Below are positions 1 through 11,603 of a stretch of 64,000 nt of DNA, piece after piece. Source of the stretch: Mesorhabditis belari (Eukaryota; Nematoda; Chromadorea; Rhabditida; Rhabditidae); contig CAUEEP010000732.1 in assembly GCA_958450365.1 (NCBI GenBank), positions 1,364,001-1,428,000 on the forward strand. The letters run 5' to 3'. A program made the position numbers and the translations under genes. The notes under the pieces are model-generated. The model saw only the letters and a program-made list of their open reading frames with translations, did no database searches and was not told where the DNA came from. Position 1 is the stretch's first letter, and each line of letters opens with the position of its first letter.

Positions 1-137
1 CAGTGCGCGCTTTGGTATCAAAAAATAGCCCTGAATTTCAGCTATTTTTTGATACCAAAGACGCATTTTTTTGAAAGTACGGGCGCTTTGAAAAAAATAC
101 TAAAAAACTTTTGCGCCTACGCGACTGTACGAGGGCG
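1..137 (-). repeat. Family A MITE, inverted half copy
   Basis: This segment is the reverse complement of the left half of the complete family A element that starts at 172. It carries the same CGCGACTGTACGAGGGCGG block and the same TAGCCCTGAATTTCAGCTA hairpin. It forms a large inverted pair with 190-320, separated by a short AT-rich spacer. It is truncated by the left window edge. Confidence 0.8.
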
Positions 138-171
138 GATCAAAACCCAAAACTTCTTTGATTCATTCATA

Positions 172-447
172 CCGTAAATACTGTAATAGTACCCCACCGC
201 CCTCGTACAGTCACGTAGTCGCAAAAGTTTTTTAGTATTTTGTTAATCAAAGCTTTTTCAAAGCGCCCGTACTTTCAAAAAATGCGTCTTTGGTATCAAA
301 AAATAGCCCTGAAATTCAGGGCTATTTTTTGATACCTAAACGCGCATTGTAGCATAAACCAGTGTCGAGAAAAACTCGTCCAAAGCTAGACTACACAACA
401 CTCCGCACCGTCATTATGGAGGTGGGGTACTATTACAGTATTTACGG
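172..447. mobile_element. Family A palindromic MITE, complete copy
   Basis: The element runs from CCGTAAATACTGTAATAGTA to the inverted TACTATTACAGTATTTACGG and is flanked by TA on both sides (170-171 and 448-449). That suits a Tc1/mariner-type target duplication. It contains an internal hairpin around GGTATCAAAAAATAGCCCTG. No coding sequence is seen. Other copies are at 16649, 16979 (partial) and 63257. The right flank (GGTGTTTCAATTCCTCAAAA) is also shared with the copy at 16649, so part of the surroundings was duplicated with it. Confidence 0.85.
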
Positions 448-909
448 TAGGTGTTTCAATTCCTCAAAAGATTACTTCAATTTTTGTGCTTTCATTAAAA
501 AAAGATTACTTAAAATCTTTGATCAAATTACGCATTGATTCGTGTGAAAACTGGTGTCCTCTTATTGTCTGTGATATAAATTTTGATCACTAAAAGATTT
601 ATTTCAATTTTTGTTATAGCAAATAGCGATAAATTTTATCAGATTTCTGTCTTCGAGCGTCAAATTTGCGTTTTTTAATTCTTGATGATAAGTTTTTTGA
701 ATTCTTGATGGTACGATAAAGTCTCAAGATCCCTATAGTTTAGATACTTTTAAAAATAGAAAATTTGCTTATTGGTTAAATTAGTAACTAGAAATTACCG
801 TTTGTACTTTCTATTGTAATTTTCGATTCTGTACAAACTTTGATCGATAAGAGAGCCTGAATTGAAGACAGAAATTCATAAAGTGGCGGGTGCTGAAGAT
901 TGCTGAAGT

Positions 910-3900
910 TCAGTTGAGGAAAATGACAAGGAAAGCGCTGAAAGTAGTCGAGGCACAAGAGAAAAGAATTGATAAAGATGGGAATGACGAGGTGAGAGTA
1001 TCATTTGTGGGAGAACCGGGAAGAGAATTCTGATGAGAATCGGTGACGGGAATTCCTGTTGGTTTTTCCGGATTTCGATTCAAATCTTCAGCATTTGTGG
1101 TCGGATGATCATGCTTTTGATGGTGATGTCTAAAGAAAAGCCTAATAAAACTGACTGCCATATTTTCTCTAATAGTAGTGCACCGTCGCCTAAGTCCCTC
1201 GAAATCTCGAGAACCGCTTATCAGAACTTATTGATGTGGGGTCGGAAAATGTAGCTGACGATGAGATCTTGTGGGGGATTTGAGTGTTGAGCTTCTGGGA
1301 AAACTTCGGAAGCTGTAAATAGTCATCAACTCGGCTCACCGGTGTGCACTACTATTAGAAAAAATACAGTAAATTGCTGACTATTCTTTGTCCTCGCCTT
1401 ACGCTCACCTTTCATTTTTGTGCTCTTCTCGTTCTTTCATTTCACCCATTTCTTCATCATCTTTATTGTGATCAACTGTCTCTACCGAGAACTGATCTCC
1501 AGATTCCTGAAAAATTTAGTAAACTTGATATTAGAACAGGAAAAAGGCAGATTTTATTACCAGCTTTCTAAAAAAACCGACTTTTTGATCCTCCATTTGA
1601 TGCAATATTGTTTTTGTTGTCATTTTCTCTGCATCTCCTCTCATCTGATCTGCATCTGCATCTCCTCTGATCTCATCTCCAATCACTCGATTCATTTCTC
1701 GATCTCTTTCCTTTTCTTTCACTTCCATTTTCTCATCTTCAAATTCTTCGGATATCCTTCGATGAAAATCCTTCTTCTTATGTGGAGCTGAACTTTAAAA
1801 ATTCCAAATTTTTCTTTATCAACTCACAAAATTTAGGTAAAGGCTCGTCTCTCATCTGTTTTAGTGTCGATATTCGAATCACGCCTACTTCGGCAGCGAA
1901 ATCCATCTAGAATTTGATTTTTTCAATAGATAGCTCAATAAAAGTCTGATTTTAATGATCAAGAAGTTTAAGAAGTTCAAGATTATTAAATTTTCTCACA
2001 TTTCACCCGCTCACCTGTGCAATGCAACTCATTCGACTCGAGCTAGTCGAGTTCATCGCGTAGACAAAAGTCGAGGTAATGTATTGACTCTAGAATTTTA
2101 TGAAGATAGATTCTGGTATTACAAGTCTATCACTTACTGCTCTCTTTTCCTCTCCAATCACAAAAATCTTTCCCTCAGTGGAGACAGAATGAAGTGTCGC
2201 TCCGCCACCAAATGGATTCTCGATCTTTCCGTGTTCGACTTTTACCGCATGAGGTCTAAAGACTTGTATAAAGAAAGATCTAAAAGTCTAAAGGTTTAAA
2301 GAAAAGACATTTATTTACACGAATAATACACAAAAGATGCACAAGCACAATTCCTAAGCCTTAAATGTAGGAAGGGAAAATGGAGGGGGAAAAATCTAGC
2401 CAGGGGAAAATGGAGGGGGGAAAAACGAATAATCTAGCCAAGGCCAAGCCAACCTAGAACCCTTGATTTCCCGACAGGATACAAGGCTCTTAGCCAACAA
2501 TTGTATATTATATAAACGTACCTGAACAAAAGATCAAATAGACAGCTTTTCGTGTATTCTCGAGTGTGTTGATCAATGATGGTGAGGGATTTTCTCGCTG
2601 AATCTCTCCCGAGCACAAATTCTTTAGCTTCTGTTTTTACATCGTCTCCTTTAGGATCTAAAAGATAAAGATGAAAAATTAGATTTCTGCCGTATACAAC
2701 AATTCTTAGTTATTTAGGGAATGAATAAAAAAGGAAAGCAAAGAATTAAGGAATGACAATTGACAATCTAAGCCTCTAAGCAATTGACAATCTAAGCCTC
2801 TAAGCAATTGACAATAGTGAGTCTTATTGTGTTTCTTGTCTTATTGTGCGATACCGATATTCAAGTCATCAAGAAGTAAAGCGGAAAACTTGACTCAGAA
2901 CAATAATTTGCATTTAGAAATATCAAAATAACCCTTAAAAATTAAATAATAACTATTTGCAAGACTACCTGTTGGATAACGATCGAAAAGGACGGAGCCG
3001 AGGAGTCGAAGAGTTCCATTTCTAATCACCAACTGTTTCGCCATCCATTGAGAACCCGTCGATTCACCATCAATCGCATAAATCACATCCTGAAAATGTG
3101 ATTTGTGTGAAAAAATGCTTTTTTAGCTTTTCAAAGCTTTTCAAAGCTTTTTTTTACCTGAAAAGCTGTATCAAGAAAGGTTTGTGCGGGATTTAGATGA
3201 AAATCTTGAGCATGCGAGCAAACCATGAAACGAAGTGACGTCACCACAGAGAATCTAGAGAATTTTTGAAAATAAAACTTAAATTCATCTAATCAATTAT
3301 TATTTCATTGTCATACTTGAACAAATGAGTGCCAAAGATGATCTCTGGCGGTGGAATGCTCAACTCCAAAGTGCATAGTCTTGATGGACCCTGAATTTTG
3401 CAATTTTGCAGATAGAACATTGAAAAACATAGAAAATTCTTAATCATATTGGATTTTGCATATTTTGCTTAGTATTTAACTTAAAAACAAGATGAATCTA
3501 GAGGCAAAATGCTTTTGAAATCATATTCATATGGAGATCTTTTTGCTAATGGAGATCTTTTTGCTTACTTGTCTCATCAATAACAATATTGTGCTCGCTG
3601 AGGAGATGTGAAGTTGAACAACCCCTGGAGAACAATAGCCATTCCGTGGATCTACCTAAGAACAAAGAAATGGAAAATAAACTGATAACAAACTAATTAC
3701 TAACAAAAAACAAACAAACAAGCAAACTAACTAACTAACTAACTAACTAATAACAAATTAACTGAATACTTCAACTTTTTCTCAAACCTGTATCGAGTTC
3801 AAGTAATCCAATTGATAGGAACGAACAAAGAAAAGCTGGCAATCCTAAAGATAATTTGAATTTAAGAACTTGTTAAAGCTCAACTTGTTAAAGCCTAGAT

Positions 3901-4766
3901 TTCTGTTATTGTTATTTTCTCTAATAGTAGTGTACCCAAACGAGCCGAGTTGATGACTATTTACAGCTTCCAAGGTTTTCCCAGAAGCTCAACACTCAAA
4001 TCCCCCCACTAGATCTCATTGTCAGCTACATTTTCCGATCCCACATCGATAGGTTCTGATAAGCCGCTCTTGAGATTTCAAGCAATATAGGCAACGCTCA
4101 GGGTGCACTATTATTAGAGAAAATACAGTTTTGTTCTTTTGTTCTTCTACAGTTAGTTTTATCATTTACCTGAGTGATTCCATAAATGAGATAATCATCT
4201 TTCTCATGACCGATCACCTCACGAAAACGATTAGCTCTACATCTGAAAAGATCAACTTAAACTTAAACTTAAAAAAACATCTTTTATTAATCAAAAGTTG
4301 ATAATGGTTGACCTTTATTGCTCATTTTTTATTGCTCAAGTAACAGAAACATCATTACTTAAAAAAATAATAGTATTTAGTTATTGTATATCAAAAGATT
4401 AACCAATTTTCTTATAGAATTTCTTATAAAAGGCCAAGATTCATTAAATCATGAAAAGAGACAAGAACAGCATTAAAATAGATTCAAAAACTTCTAAAAA
4501 AGACCTCTAAAAAAGAATTCTAAAAAGAAAATTCTAAAGATAAAAGAAAAATAGTTCAATTTTAATTTTTGCTCTTGAATATCAAAGAATTTTCAACTTT
4601 TTTAAAGAATAAAAGCTATAAAATAAAAGAAAAAAGTCTTTTGAAAGAACTACTGAAAACTTTTCACTAACCCAGTGGCTGTTGAGGTGACATTGTGGAT
4701 GAAAGTGATGATGGCAAAGAATAGAAATGAGTAAAGAGTCGAGGGGAATCTCTTCAACTCGTTCAT
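910..4766 (-). CDS. Secreted, probably GPI-anchored protein, family not recognised
   Basis: Fourteen exons join with consistent phase: 4766-4672, 4242-4170, 3844-3788, 3655-3569, 3390-3317, 3254-3158, 3089-2969, 2657-2522, 2255-2162, 2089-2015, 1906-1828, 1787-1561, 1506-1409, 1129-910 (about 510 aa). The N-terminus MNELKRFPSTLYSFLFFAII is a signal peptide. The first two thirds contain scattered cysteines and read like a folded extracellular region. About residues 340-440 are highly charged (Lys/Glu/Asp-rich), followed by a His-rich and Ser/Thr-rich stretch. The last ~25 residues are hydrophobic, ending FSAFLVIFLN-stop, as in GPI-attachment signals. A TTTTCAG lies 24 nt before the ATG and could be a trans-splice acceptor. 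Family B MITEs sit in introns 2 and 13. I assign no function. A C-terminal membrane anchor instead of GPI is possible. Confidence 0.78.
1160..1371. mobile_element. Family B MITE
   Basis: Terminal repeats TATTTTCTCTAATAGTAGTG and CACTACTATTAGAAAAAATA bracket a ~170-bp core with the recognisable GAAATCTCGAGAACCGCTTATCAG block. Copies of the same core in the other orientation are at 3913 and 11391. It lies in the last intron of the secreted-protein gene. No coding potential is seen. Confidence 0.8.
3913..4129. mobile_element. Family B MITE, opposite orientation
   Basis: It begins TATTTTCTCTAATAGTAGTG and ends TATTAGAGAAAATACAGT. The core (GAGCCGAGTTGATGACTATT and onward) is the reverse complement of the copy at 1160. 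It is inserted in intron 2 of the secreted-protein gene. Confidence 0.8.
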
Positions 4767-4790
4767 GTTACAAACATCTCGATGATAGCA

Positions 4791-4797
4791 CTGAAAA
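4791..4797 (-). promoter_or_regulatory. Candidate splice-leader acceptor before the secreted-protein gene
   Basis: On the minus strand GTTTTCAG ends 24 nt upstream of the proposed ATG at 4766. No upstream coding exon was found. In nematodes this arrangement is typical of SL trans-splicing. A short upstream non-coding exon joined by cis-splicing is the alternative. Confidence 0.35.
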
Positions 4798-4911
4798 CAT
4801 CATTACTAAACAATAAGCAAATAAACAATCAGCAAAAGAAAAGAAATTGAAAGATTGAAAGATCAATCAAAGGACAAAGCATCTTTTCAACTATTACTCT
4901 CAATTTATGTC

Positions 4912-5810
4912 TGAGAATATGAAGAAATGAATATCAATGTAAATAGAATATCAATCTAAATAGAATACCAATGTAAATAGAATATCAATCTAAAGAGAAT
5001 ATCAATCTAAATAGAATATCAATCTAAATAATAGGTTGATGCATAAGTGTTTTTGTTCCTTTTCGTCTGCCGTTTCAAGCCAACAAATGCACGAATTAAA
5101 CTACGGTTGATTTCATTAGAAAAAGCAATTATTTTTCTGCAAAATAACATTAAAACGGGTTTAAAAATATTTAATGCCTGGATTCTCTTGAGAGTATGAA
5201 GTCGGGTAGTCAAAAAGGGCTAACTCGATGATGCGGTTTAGACACCTTAGCTAAAGAAAACCTATCTTCGTGTCAATAGATAAAAGATAGAGAAAAAAAA
5301 CGTTTGATATTTCGCCAAAATTTCAGAGAAATTCATTCAGCCAATTTTTCCGTAGAGTTTTTTATAGATTTTTACGAAAAAGGCGTTTTTCACTCTCGAA
5401 TTTGCTTCAAAGTGAACCGAAATTCATTTAAAAAGATGCTAATTGAACAAAAAAACACTTTTTTTATAGAGCAAACTATAGATTAATTGGTGAATTTGTT
5501 ACTTTTTAACAGAAGTACGAAAAAAACGAAAAGACTTATGCATCAACCTAATAGAATATGACTCTAAATAGAATATCAATATAAATAGAATATCAATCTA
5601 AAGAGAATATCAATTTAAATAGAATATCAATGAAAATAGAATATCAATCTAAATAGAATATCAATTAAAATAGAATATCAATCAAAATAGAATATCAATA
5701 TAAATAGAATATCAATCTAAAGAGAATATCAATCTAAATAGAATATCAATCTAAATAGAATATCAATCTAAGTTGAATATCAATCTAAATAGAATACCAA
5801 TTGAATGTAA
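4912..5810. repeat. 18-bp tandem array (AATAGAATATCAATCTAA) split by a MITE
   Basis: Units of about 18 bp repeat with small changes from about 4912 to 5030 and again from about 5553 to 5800. The array is interrupted at 5031-5551 by a mariner-type MITE. It lies just upstream of the minus-strand gene that starts at 4766, so it may sit in or near its promoter. Confidence 0.85.
5031..5551. mobile_element. Mariner-type MITE (TTAGGTTGATGCATAAGTC termini), copy 1
   Basis: The TIRs match GGTTGATGCATAAGT at the left and ACTTATGCATCAACC at the right; the first base of the usual TTAGG is changed to A here. TA target duplications sit at 5029-5030 and 5552-5553. About 521 bp with no intact transposase. 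It is nearly identical to the element at 44058-44579 and is inserted in the 18-bp tandem array. Confidence 0.9.
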
Positions 5811-6543
5811 ATCATAAAAATGAGATTATGCAAGAGCAAGAGCATGATAAATGTGAGTGCAATGTATAAAAGGGATTGGAAATCGGGGGAAAGATAAAGA
5901 AGTGGTAAAGAAAAGAGATGTATGAATGTTCGCTCTGTTCTCTTTTAAAGGGAATGTCACTCAACGAGACGATGATCATTCCTGGATGATCCCCAGGGGA
6001 ACAATCACACATTCCTAACAGAAAGAGGAGACTTTTGAAAAGAGAAAACTTTAAAAGAAATAAGAAAATAAACAAGAAAACAAGAAAACAAGAAAACAAG
6101 AATTTGAGATATCGAGAATTCCCTTGCTTAACATTCATGACGATTCGATCCACCTAATTCTGTACTAATCATGAATTTTTGATGTCAACTCAAGGTTTTA
6201 AGAGTTTCTTTATTTTTTTCTGCATTTATTTGTTTATTTAGAATATTTATTTGTTATTTGTTAAAGTTTTCAGCAACTTTGTACTAGTTTTCCAGAAAAC
6301 ATTCAAGGCTATCAAGTTCTTTTTGAGTTTTCACCAAATTATCAGTAAAACAGTAACGACTACGCGACTGTACGCCCAAAATGCCGTAATCAATGTGTTA
6401 ACGATCACTATGAGAACGATAACGTTAGGCTACATAACACTAAATTAACAGTTAACAAGTCAACAGACATAAGTTAAGTTTAACAGTCAAGCAAGTCAAC
6501 AGTAAGTGACCTTAAGCCTAAGCCTAATTTTATTCTTCCAGAC
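5811..6543. other. Intergenic, no gene seen
   Basis: AT-rich DNA with no exon I can support. A stretch around 6180-6330 shares GTCAACTCAA...TTTTAAG and ATTCAAGGCTATC with 20955-21062, which suggests a diffuse dispersed repeat. Confidence 0.4.
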
Positions 6544-6544
6544 A

Positions 6545-6656
6545 CGCACGACCTGAAATTGAGGAGCCCCTTTGGGGGGGCGCCCGCTGCACCTTCCCGG
6601 GGACGGGCCGGGACCAAAAAAGGGGGTCAGCCCAACTTAGTGCGGGGGCTGCTTAA
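6545..6656. other. Isolated GC-rich patch
   Basis: A short stretch including GGGGGGGCGCCCGCTGC and TTCCCGGGGACGGGCCGGGA stands out against AT-rich surroundings. I recognise no gene or RNA in it. Confidence 0.5.
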
Positions 6657-6703
6657 GCCTAAGCACTAAGCCTAACCTAAGCTCTACTCTAAGCACCAAA
6701 CTA

Positions 6704-6781
6704 TTGCAAAAGAATTGAACCCGCGTAAAAAAGTGCATAGCTTGTTTCGTAGACAAAGCTTTTATCCACTAGGCCACCAAC
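6704..6781 (-). pseudogene. tRNA-like sequence (Arg-ACG-like)
   Basis: On the minus strand it contains a box A-like GGTGGCCTAGTGGATAA, an anticodon-arm-like TTTGTCTACGAAACAAG and a box B-like GGGTTCAATTC. The acceptor arms do not pair well and there is extra sequence, so it is a decayed tRNA or tRNA-derived repeat rather than a working gene. Confidence 0.45.
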
Positions 6782-7948
6782 TGTTAAGAAATTAAAATAA
6801 AGATTCCAAAAAACTTTTTTTGCTAAATAACTTGCATTTGCGTGTCATTTAGGAAAAACTAAAAGTTGTATCGGATTCCCCATGAAAAACTCTACAAGAT
6901 GGGTTAGGCCTTGAGAAGCATTCAGCATTCACTCCATCTCCATTCAGCCTTTCCTATTAAGTTGACATAGTGCTAAAAATACAATTTTTGTCTTGCCTCT
7001 AATAGCCAAAATCCAAATTTGGTGAACTGGTTGAAAGCCGATGATGGTTTGGGTTATGGCTTTTCGAACCCTGATCCACAAATCTGCTAAGAACTAAGAA
7101 GCTTAGGGTCACTCATTTTCCAAAATTATCGAAAGCATAAATCTTGACGGGGAAAACAAATCTCTAAATCATACGGGTGGTCCTCTATTACTCTCCCATT
7201 TTTCGCTTTCCTTGAAAAAGTGGGAGAAAATTGGGGCGTTTCCGGGATTTCCCCCTCCTTTTTTTCTTTTATTCACTAAGAATTGTGTTCCACCTGTTTT
7301 TCTTTGATATTTTAAGCTTTTATAAGAGTTTTTAGTTTAAAAGGAACACATGAAAAACATTTGATTCAATGAAAATTCAATGAAATTTTGAGTATGGTTT
7401 ACAAGAGCTGGGAAAGCTGTCAAAAAGAGATGAAAAGAGAAGTACATTGGAGCTGTTAGAGACTTTAAATTAACTAGTTGACACATTCTGTAAAATGATG
7501 GGAAAGCTGTCAAAAAGAGATGAAAAGAGAAGTACATTGGAGCTGTTAATGGATTGGATCTCTTGATTGGGTTGATTTTGCTAGATTTCCTGAAAGTTAG
7601 CCTATTGTAAAGTCAAAAATCAAGACTGACTTTTGCCAAAGGTACAACTACAATCTTAAAAGCCTAGATTCTGTTAATAAGACTCAATCTGTTACTCAAT
7701 GCTAGCTTGTTGTCCTGAAATTGGCAACAACTCACTTTCAATAGAAACAACTCACTTTCAATAGAATTTCAATAGAACAGCTTTATTGGTCAAAACACGG
7801 CCCGGAAAAAACAGACATACACTGCTCTTTTATATATAATAGAAAATTAGCTGACGTGTGATTTGCTTTAAGAGACTTTAAATTAACTAGTTGACACATT
7901 CTGTAAAATGATGGGAAAGCTGTCAAAAAAGAGATGAAAAGAGAAGTA

Positions 7949-8427
7949 TTGGGTTGATGGAAAAGTCCTTTCGGATTTTTTGGGAGAGTACCTTAAGTTT
8001 GTCCAATTTAGACGTTTTATAGCTCATCCTAAAGCTGAATTCAAGACGGATCGATTGGTAAAAACCGTTTTGAGATATCTCTTTTTTAAAAGTTTTTACC
8101 GCTATTTTAGTGAAGGGCGGCAGGGCCAAGAAATGGCTGTTTTCACGTTTCGTTAGTTTTCCGTGCAGAAACCTAGGCTAAAAACATGTGTTTCGTGATC
8201 AGCGTCAAAAATAGCCCCTAAACACGCATTTTCAGAATCTTAGCAAAAATGCAATCTTAGCATTTTGAAAAATATTGTCACCGGTGGTCACCAAAGAGAT
8301 ATCTCAAAACGGTTTTTACCAATTGATCCGTCTTGAATTCAGCTTTAGGATGAGCTATAAAACGTCTAAATTGGACCAATTAAGGTACTCTCCCAAAAAA
8401 TCGGAAAGGACTTTTCCATCAACCCAA
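7949..8427. mobile_element. Mariner-type MITE (TTGGGTTGATGGAAAAGTCC termini)
   Basis: The TIR at the left starts TTGGGTTGATGGAAAAGTCC. The right end carries GGACTTTTCCATCAACCCAA. TA duplications are at 7947-7948 and 8428-8429. The empty site GAAGTACATTGG is seen in neighbouring module copies. About 479 bp, with no transposase. Confidence 0.88.
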
Positions 8428-8515
8428 TACATTGGAGCTGTTAGAGACTTTAAATGAACTAGTTGCACATTCTGTAAAATGATGGGGCTGTCAAAAAAGA
8501 GATGAAAAGGAAGTA

Positions 8516-8924
8516 TTGGGTTGATGGAAAGTCCTTTCCGATTTTTTTGGGAGGTTTTTTGGGAAACGAGAAAACGAGGAAAACGCGAAAAGCGGCGTGA
8601 AAGGCTATTGATCTGAGGGTCCCTGGTTCGACTCCCACCGGTGACAATATTTTTCAAAAATTTTTTGCTAAGATTCTGAAAATGCGTGTCTAGGGGCTAT
8701 TTTTGACGCTGATCACGAAACACATGTTTTTAGCCTAGGTTTCTGCACGGAAAACTAACGAAACGTGAAAACAGCCATTTTTTGGCTCTGCCGCCCTTCA
8801 CTAAAATAAAAACTTGAAAAGGACCAAAACGGTTTTCCAACGACCGCTTGAATTCAGCTTTAGGATGGCAAAAGTCAAATGGACAAATTAGGTACTCTCC
8901 CAAAGAGGACTTTCCATCAACCAA
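8516..8924. mobile_element. Related MITE with inverted core and a tRNA-like insert
   Basis: It has the same termini as the element at 7949, a TA duplication, and 409 bp. Relative to that copy the core (ACGCTGATCACGAAACACAT) lies in the other orientation. It carries a tRNA-like box B segment near 8620-8640. Confidence 0.8.
8590..8648 (+). pseudogene. tRNA-like 3' fragment inside a MITE
   Basis: CCCTGGTTCGACTCCCACC resembles a tRNA T-arm (box B GGTTCGACTCC) with anticodon-like sequence upstream. The T-stem pairs poorly and no complete cloverleaf can be drawn. Confidence 0.35.
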
Positions 8925-8990
8925 TACATGCTGTTAGAGACTTTAAATAGACTAGTTGACACATTCTGTAAAATGATTACATTGTATAAT

Positions 8991-10152
8991 GAATTTTAGT
9001 TGTTATTATAGTTTTTAAAAAAAAGAAAATCAGTGGCGTTGTGGCTTCGGGTTTGTCTTTGGAAGTCCGTAAAGAAGAGACGAATTGATGCTCACCGCTT
9101 GAAAGAGAGGCCAAAAAAAGGAGGGATTTAGCTTTGAAAAGGAGTAGAAAATGAAGAAAAAGAGGGAAAAAGAGGGAAAAGAGAGGGAGATAGAGTGGGA
9201 GATCACTGGAAAGAGGAATCAAGACCTTTTTAGTGATATAGCTACCAAAGAAAAGAACTTAAGCAACTAGAAAATCTCCTGGAAATAGTAACTAGAATAA
9301 TTCTATTGATATATGATATAAAATATCCTATATATGATCATTCTAGTGATATAAATCGATTCTTAAAGGTACAAGAGATGGCGATGATGAGGTGGCGATG
9401 AGCCTTGACTCTTGACAAATTTCACTTGACTTTGTTTTGAGCTTTGACAGATTTCAACCAGGTTTAACAAGTTTTAAAAACAAATTTCAATGCTTAAACA
9501 TGAAATCTAATGGAAACTAATGAAAAACGTAATGCTAGGAAGTTATAAATTTTATTTATTCTTATTTTAAAAACAACTTTCAGATTTACTTTCCAAAAAA
9601 TAATCCAAAAAAGGGAAATAGAAGGGAGAACGGCCGTTCAAAAAGCAATAAATTGTGAGGGAAAGAAGGGGGAATGCTTTGGGTAATCCCTTTCTCTAGA
9701 ATCGACACCCATTTTTTTGCGTCTTCAAGCCAGCAATCATTTGTGGAATGAACTCAGGATGAGACTATGGGGAAAAGATTAAAGGGAATCTTGTCAAAGT
9801 CAATAAAGTCAAAGAAATCTTGTCAATAACTCGGTCAATAACTTTTTGGTTTCTAGAAAACTAGCAGGAAAAAACGCTAGGTGACTTCATATAGAAAAGG
9901 TGAAGGGATGGATGTGCGAGAGAGGGAAATTTGATTTTTCGCCCATCTCCGCTGAAGAGGCCATAACGGGCTGGAGGAGGGGAGTATGTTGAGAAGAATT
10001 GGCAACCAAAAAATAAAACGGGCATGCAAAAAGTTTGGAGATGTTTGAAAAAAACTATCGTAACCTAATCGTAACTATGCTAAGCCCCCACCACTTTTTA
10101 AAAATGGACTTAAAAGTCAGATTCCTTATAGCCGAAAACCCTTGGGGAGCAA
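8991..10152. other. Intergenic, no gene seen
   Basis: AT-rich DNA with purine-rich runs. I found no splice-supported exon on either strand. Confidence 0.4.
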
Positions 10153-11112
10153 AATACAAATGAAATCTTTAAATGGGAAATTTTTCTTGTAAATTAAATT
10201 TGCAAAAACTTGCCGTTAAGAAATGAAATGATAGAGAAAAGCTCATTGAAATAGCCGTTAAGAAAGCCGTTAAGAAAGCCGTTAAGAAAGCCTTTAAGCC
10301 GTTAAGAAATGAAATGAAAAGAGAAAAGCTCATTGTTAGCGCTTTTGTCTCTTGATTGAATATCTTGAAATGATTGCAAATCTTGGAAAGAATGTTTAAC
10401 ACATTCATGACGAAGTTTTTTCGATTCTTGCCTAAGTTCTTTCCCTTCTAGCTTGTCTAAAAGCGTTCACAGGCAACCGATTTACTTAAGTTACGGGTTA
10501 AAATGAAGAGAAATCTTTGAAGATCTATTTGAAGATCTATTTGAAAACCGATTAAAGAAATATTGAGTTTGAAAGGTTTAGAATGTCAAAGCAAAAGCAT
10601 GAGAAATTTTTCAAATCATTGCTAGCTTGATCTTGATTGAATATCTTGAATGATTTAGGAATTAACCGATGATTTAGGAATTAATTTGCATTCAAAGGCT
10701 CATAACTCTCTTTAAAATCAATATTTTTAAAAACAATTTCCCTATAAATAATCCTCAAACATTTCTCTTTATTTCGGCTCTTAACTTAAGTAAATCGGTT
10801 TCTTGTGAACGTTTTTAGATGAGCTGGAAGGGCAATAACTTAGGCAAAAATCAAAAAAAACTTCGTCATGAATGTGTTAAACATTCTTTCCAAGATTTGC
10901 AATCATTTCAAGATATTCAATCAAGAGACAAAAGCGCTAACAATGAGCTTTTCTCTTTTCATTTCATTTCTTAACGGCTTAAAGGCTTTCTTAACGGCTT
11001 TCTTAACGGCTATTTCAATGAGCTTTTCTCTATCATTTCATTTCTTAACGGCAAGTTTTTGCAAATTTAATTTACAAGAAAAATTTCCCATATAAAGATT
11101 TCATTTGTATTT
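10153..11112. repeat. Long foldback, about 960 bp
   Basis: The left arm begins ATACAAATGAAATC and the right arm ends GATTTCATTTGTAT. The arms include CTTCGTCATGAATGTGTTAA and its complement, and they match over roughly 350-390 bp around a central loop near 10550-10760. The left arm carries one more GCCGTTAAGAAA unit than the right. Small open frames in each arm mirror each other and are by-products. The ends are not clear enough to name a transposon class. Confidence 0.8.
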
Positions 11113-11390
11113 CTCTATAATCAAATGAAATGTGTGTGGATTTCGGGGAGAAATATGAAAGGAAAAAATAGGATATTCAAAAGGGAAATGGTTGAAATGA
11201 ATGGCCGATCCTAAAGGCCTAAAGGGGAAAGAAGAAAGAGAAAAGAGATCAGGAAAGGGAAGGGAAACGAATCGAATTATGCAAACACATTCATAAAACA
11301 AAAACCAACAAAAAAATATGGGGATTTTATATTTGGAAAGGATTTACTAGGGCTTTATTTTGAGGCTGAAAAGGGTCACAAATTTGATGT

Positions 11391-11603
11391 ACAGTATTTT
11401 CTCTAATAGTAGTGTTGAGCCGAGTTGGTGACTATTTACAGCTTCCAAAGTTTTCCCAGAAGCTCAACACTCTAATCATTGTCAAGATCTCATCGTCAGC
11501 TACATTTTCCGACCCCACATCGATAGGTTCTGATAAGCGGTTCTCGAGATTTCGAGGAATTTAGGCGACGCTCAGGGTGCACTACTATTAAAGAAAATAC
11601 GGT
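11391..11603. mobile_element. Family B MITE
   Basis: It starts CAGTATTTTCTCTAATAGTA (from 11392) and ends TAAAGAAAATACGGTA. The core matches the copies at 1160 and 3913, including TTTTCCGACCCCACATCGAT. No coding sequence. Confidence 0.8.

Larger units (their letters stand above)
7387..8990. repeat. Local duplication cluster carrying two MITEs
   Basis: The module GGGAAAGCTGTCAAAAAGAG...AGAAGTACATTGGAGCTGTT plus AGACTTTAAATTAACTAGTT recurs at about 7410, 7500, 7865, 8430-8510 and 8935. Two related mariner-type MITEs (7949-8427 and 8516-8924) occupy the same GAAG|TA|CATTGG-type site in different module copies. No coding exon is seen. Confidence 0.75.
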
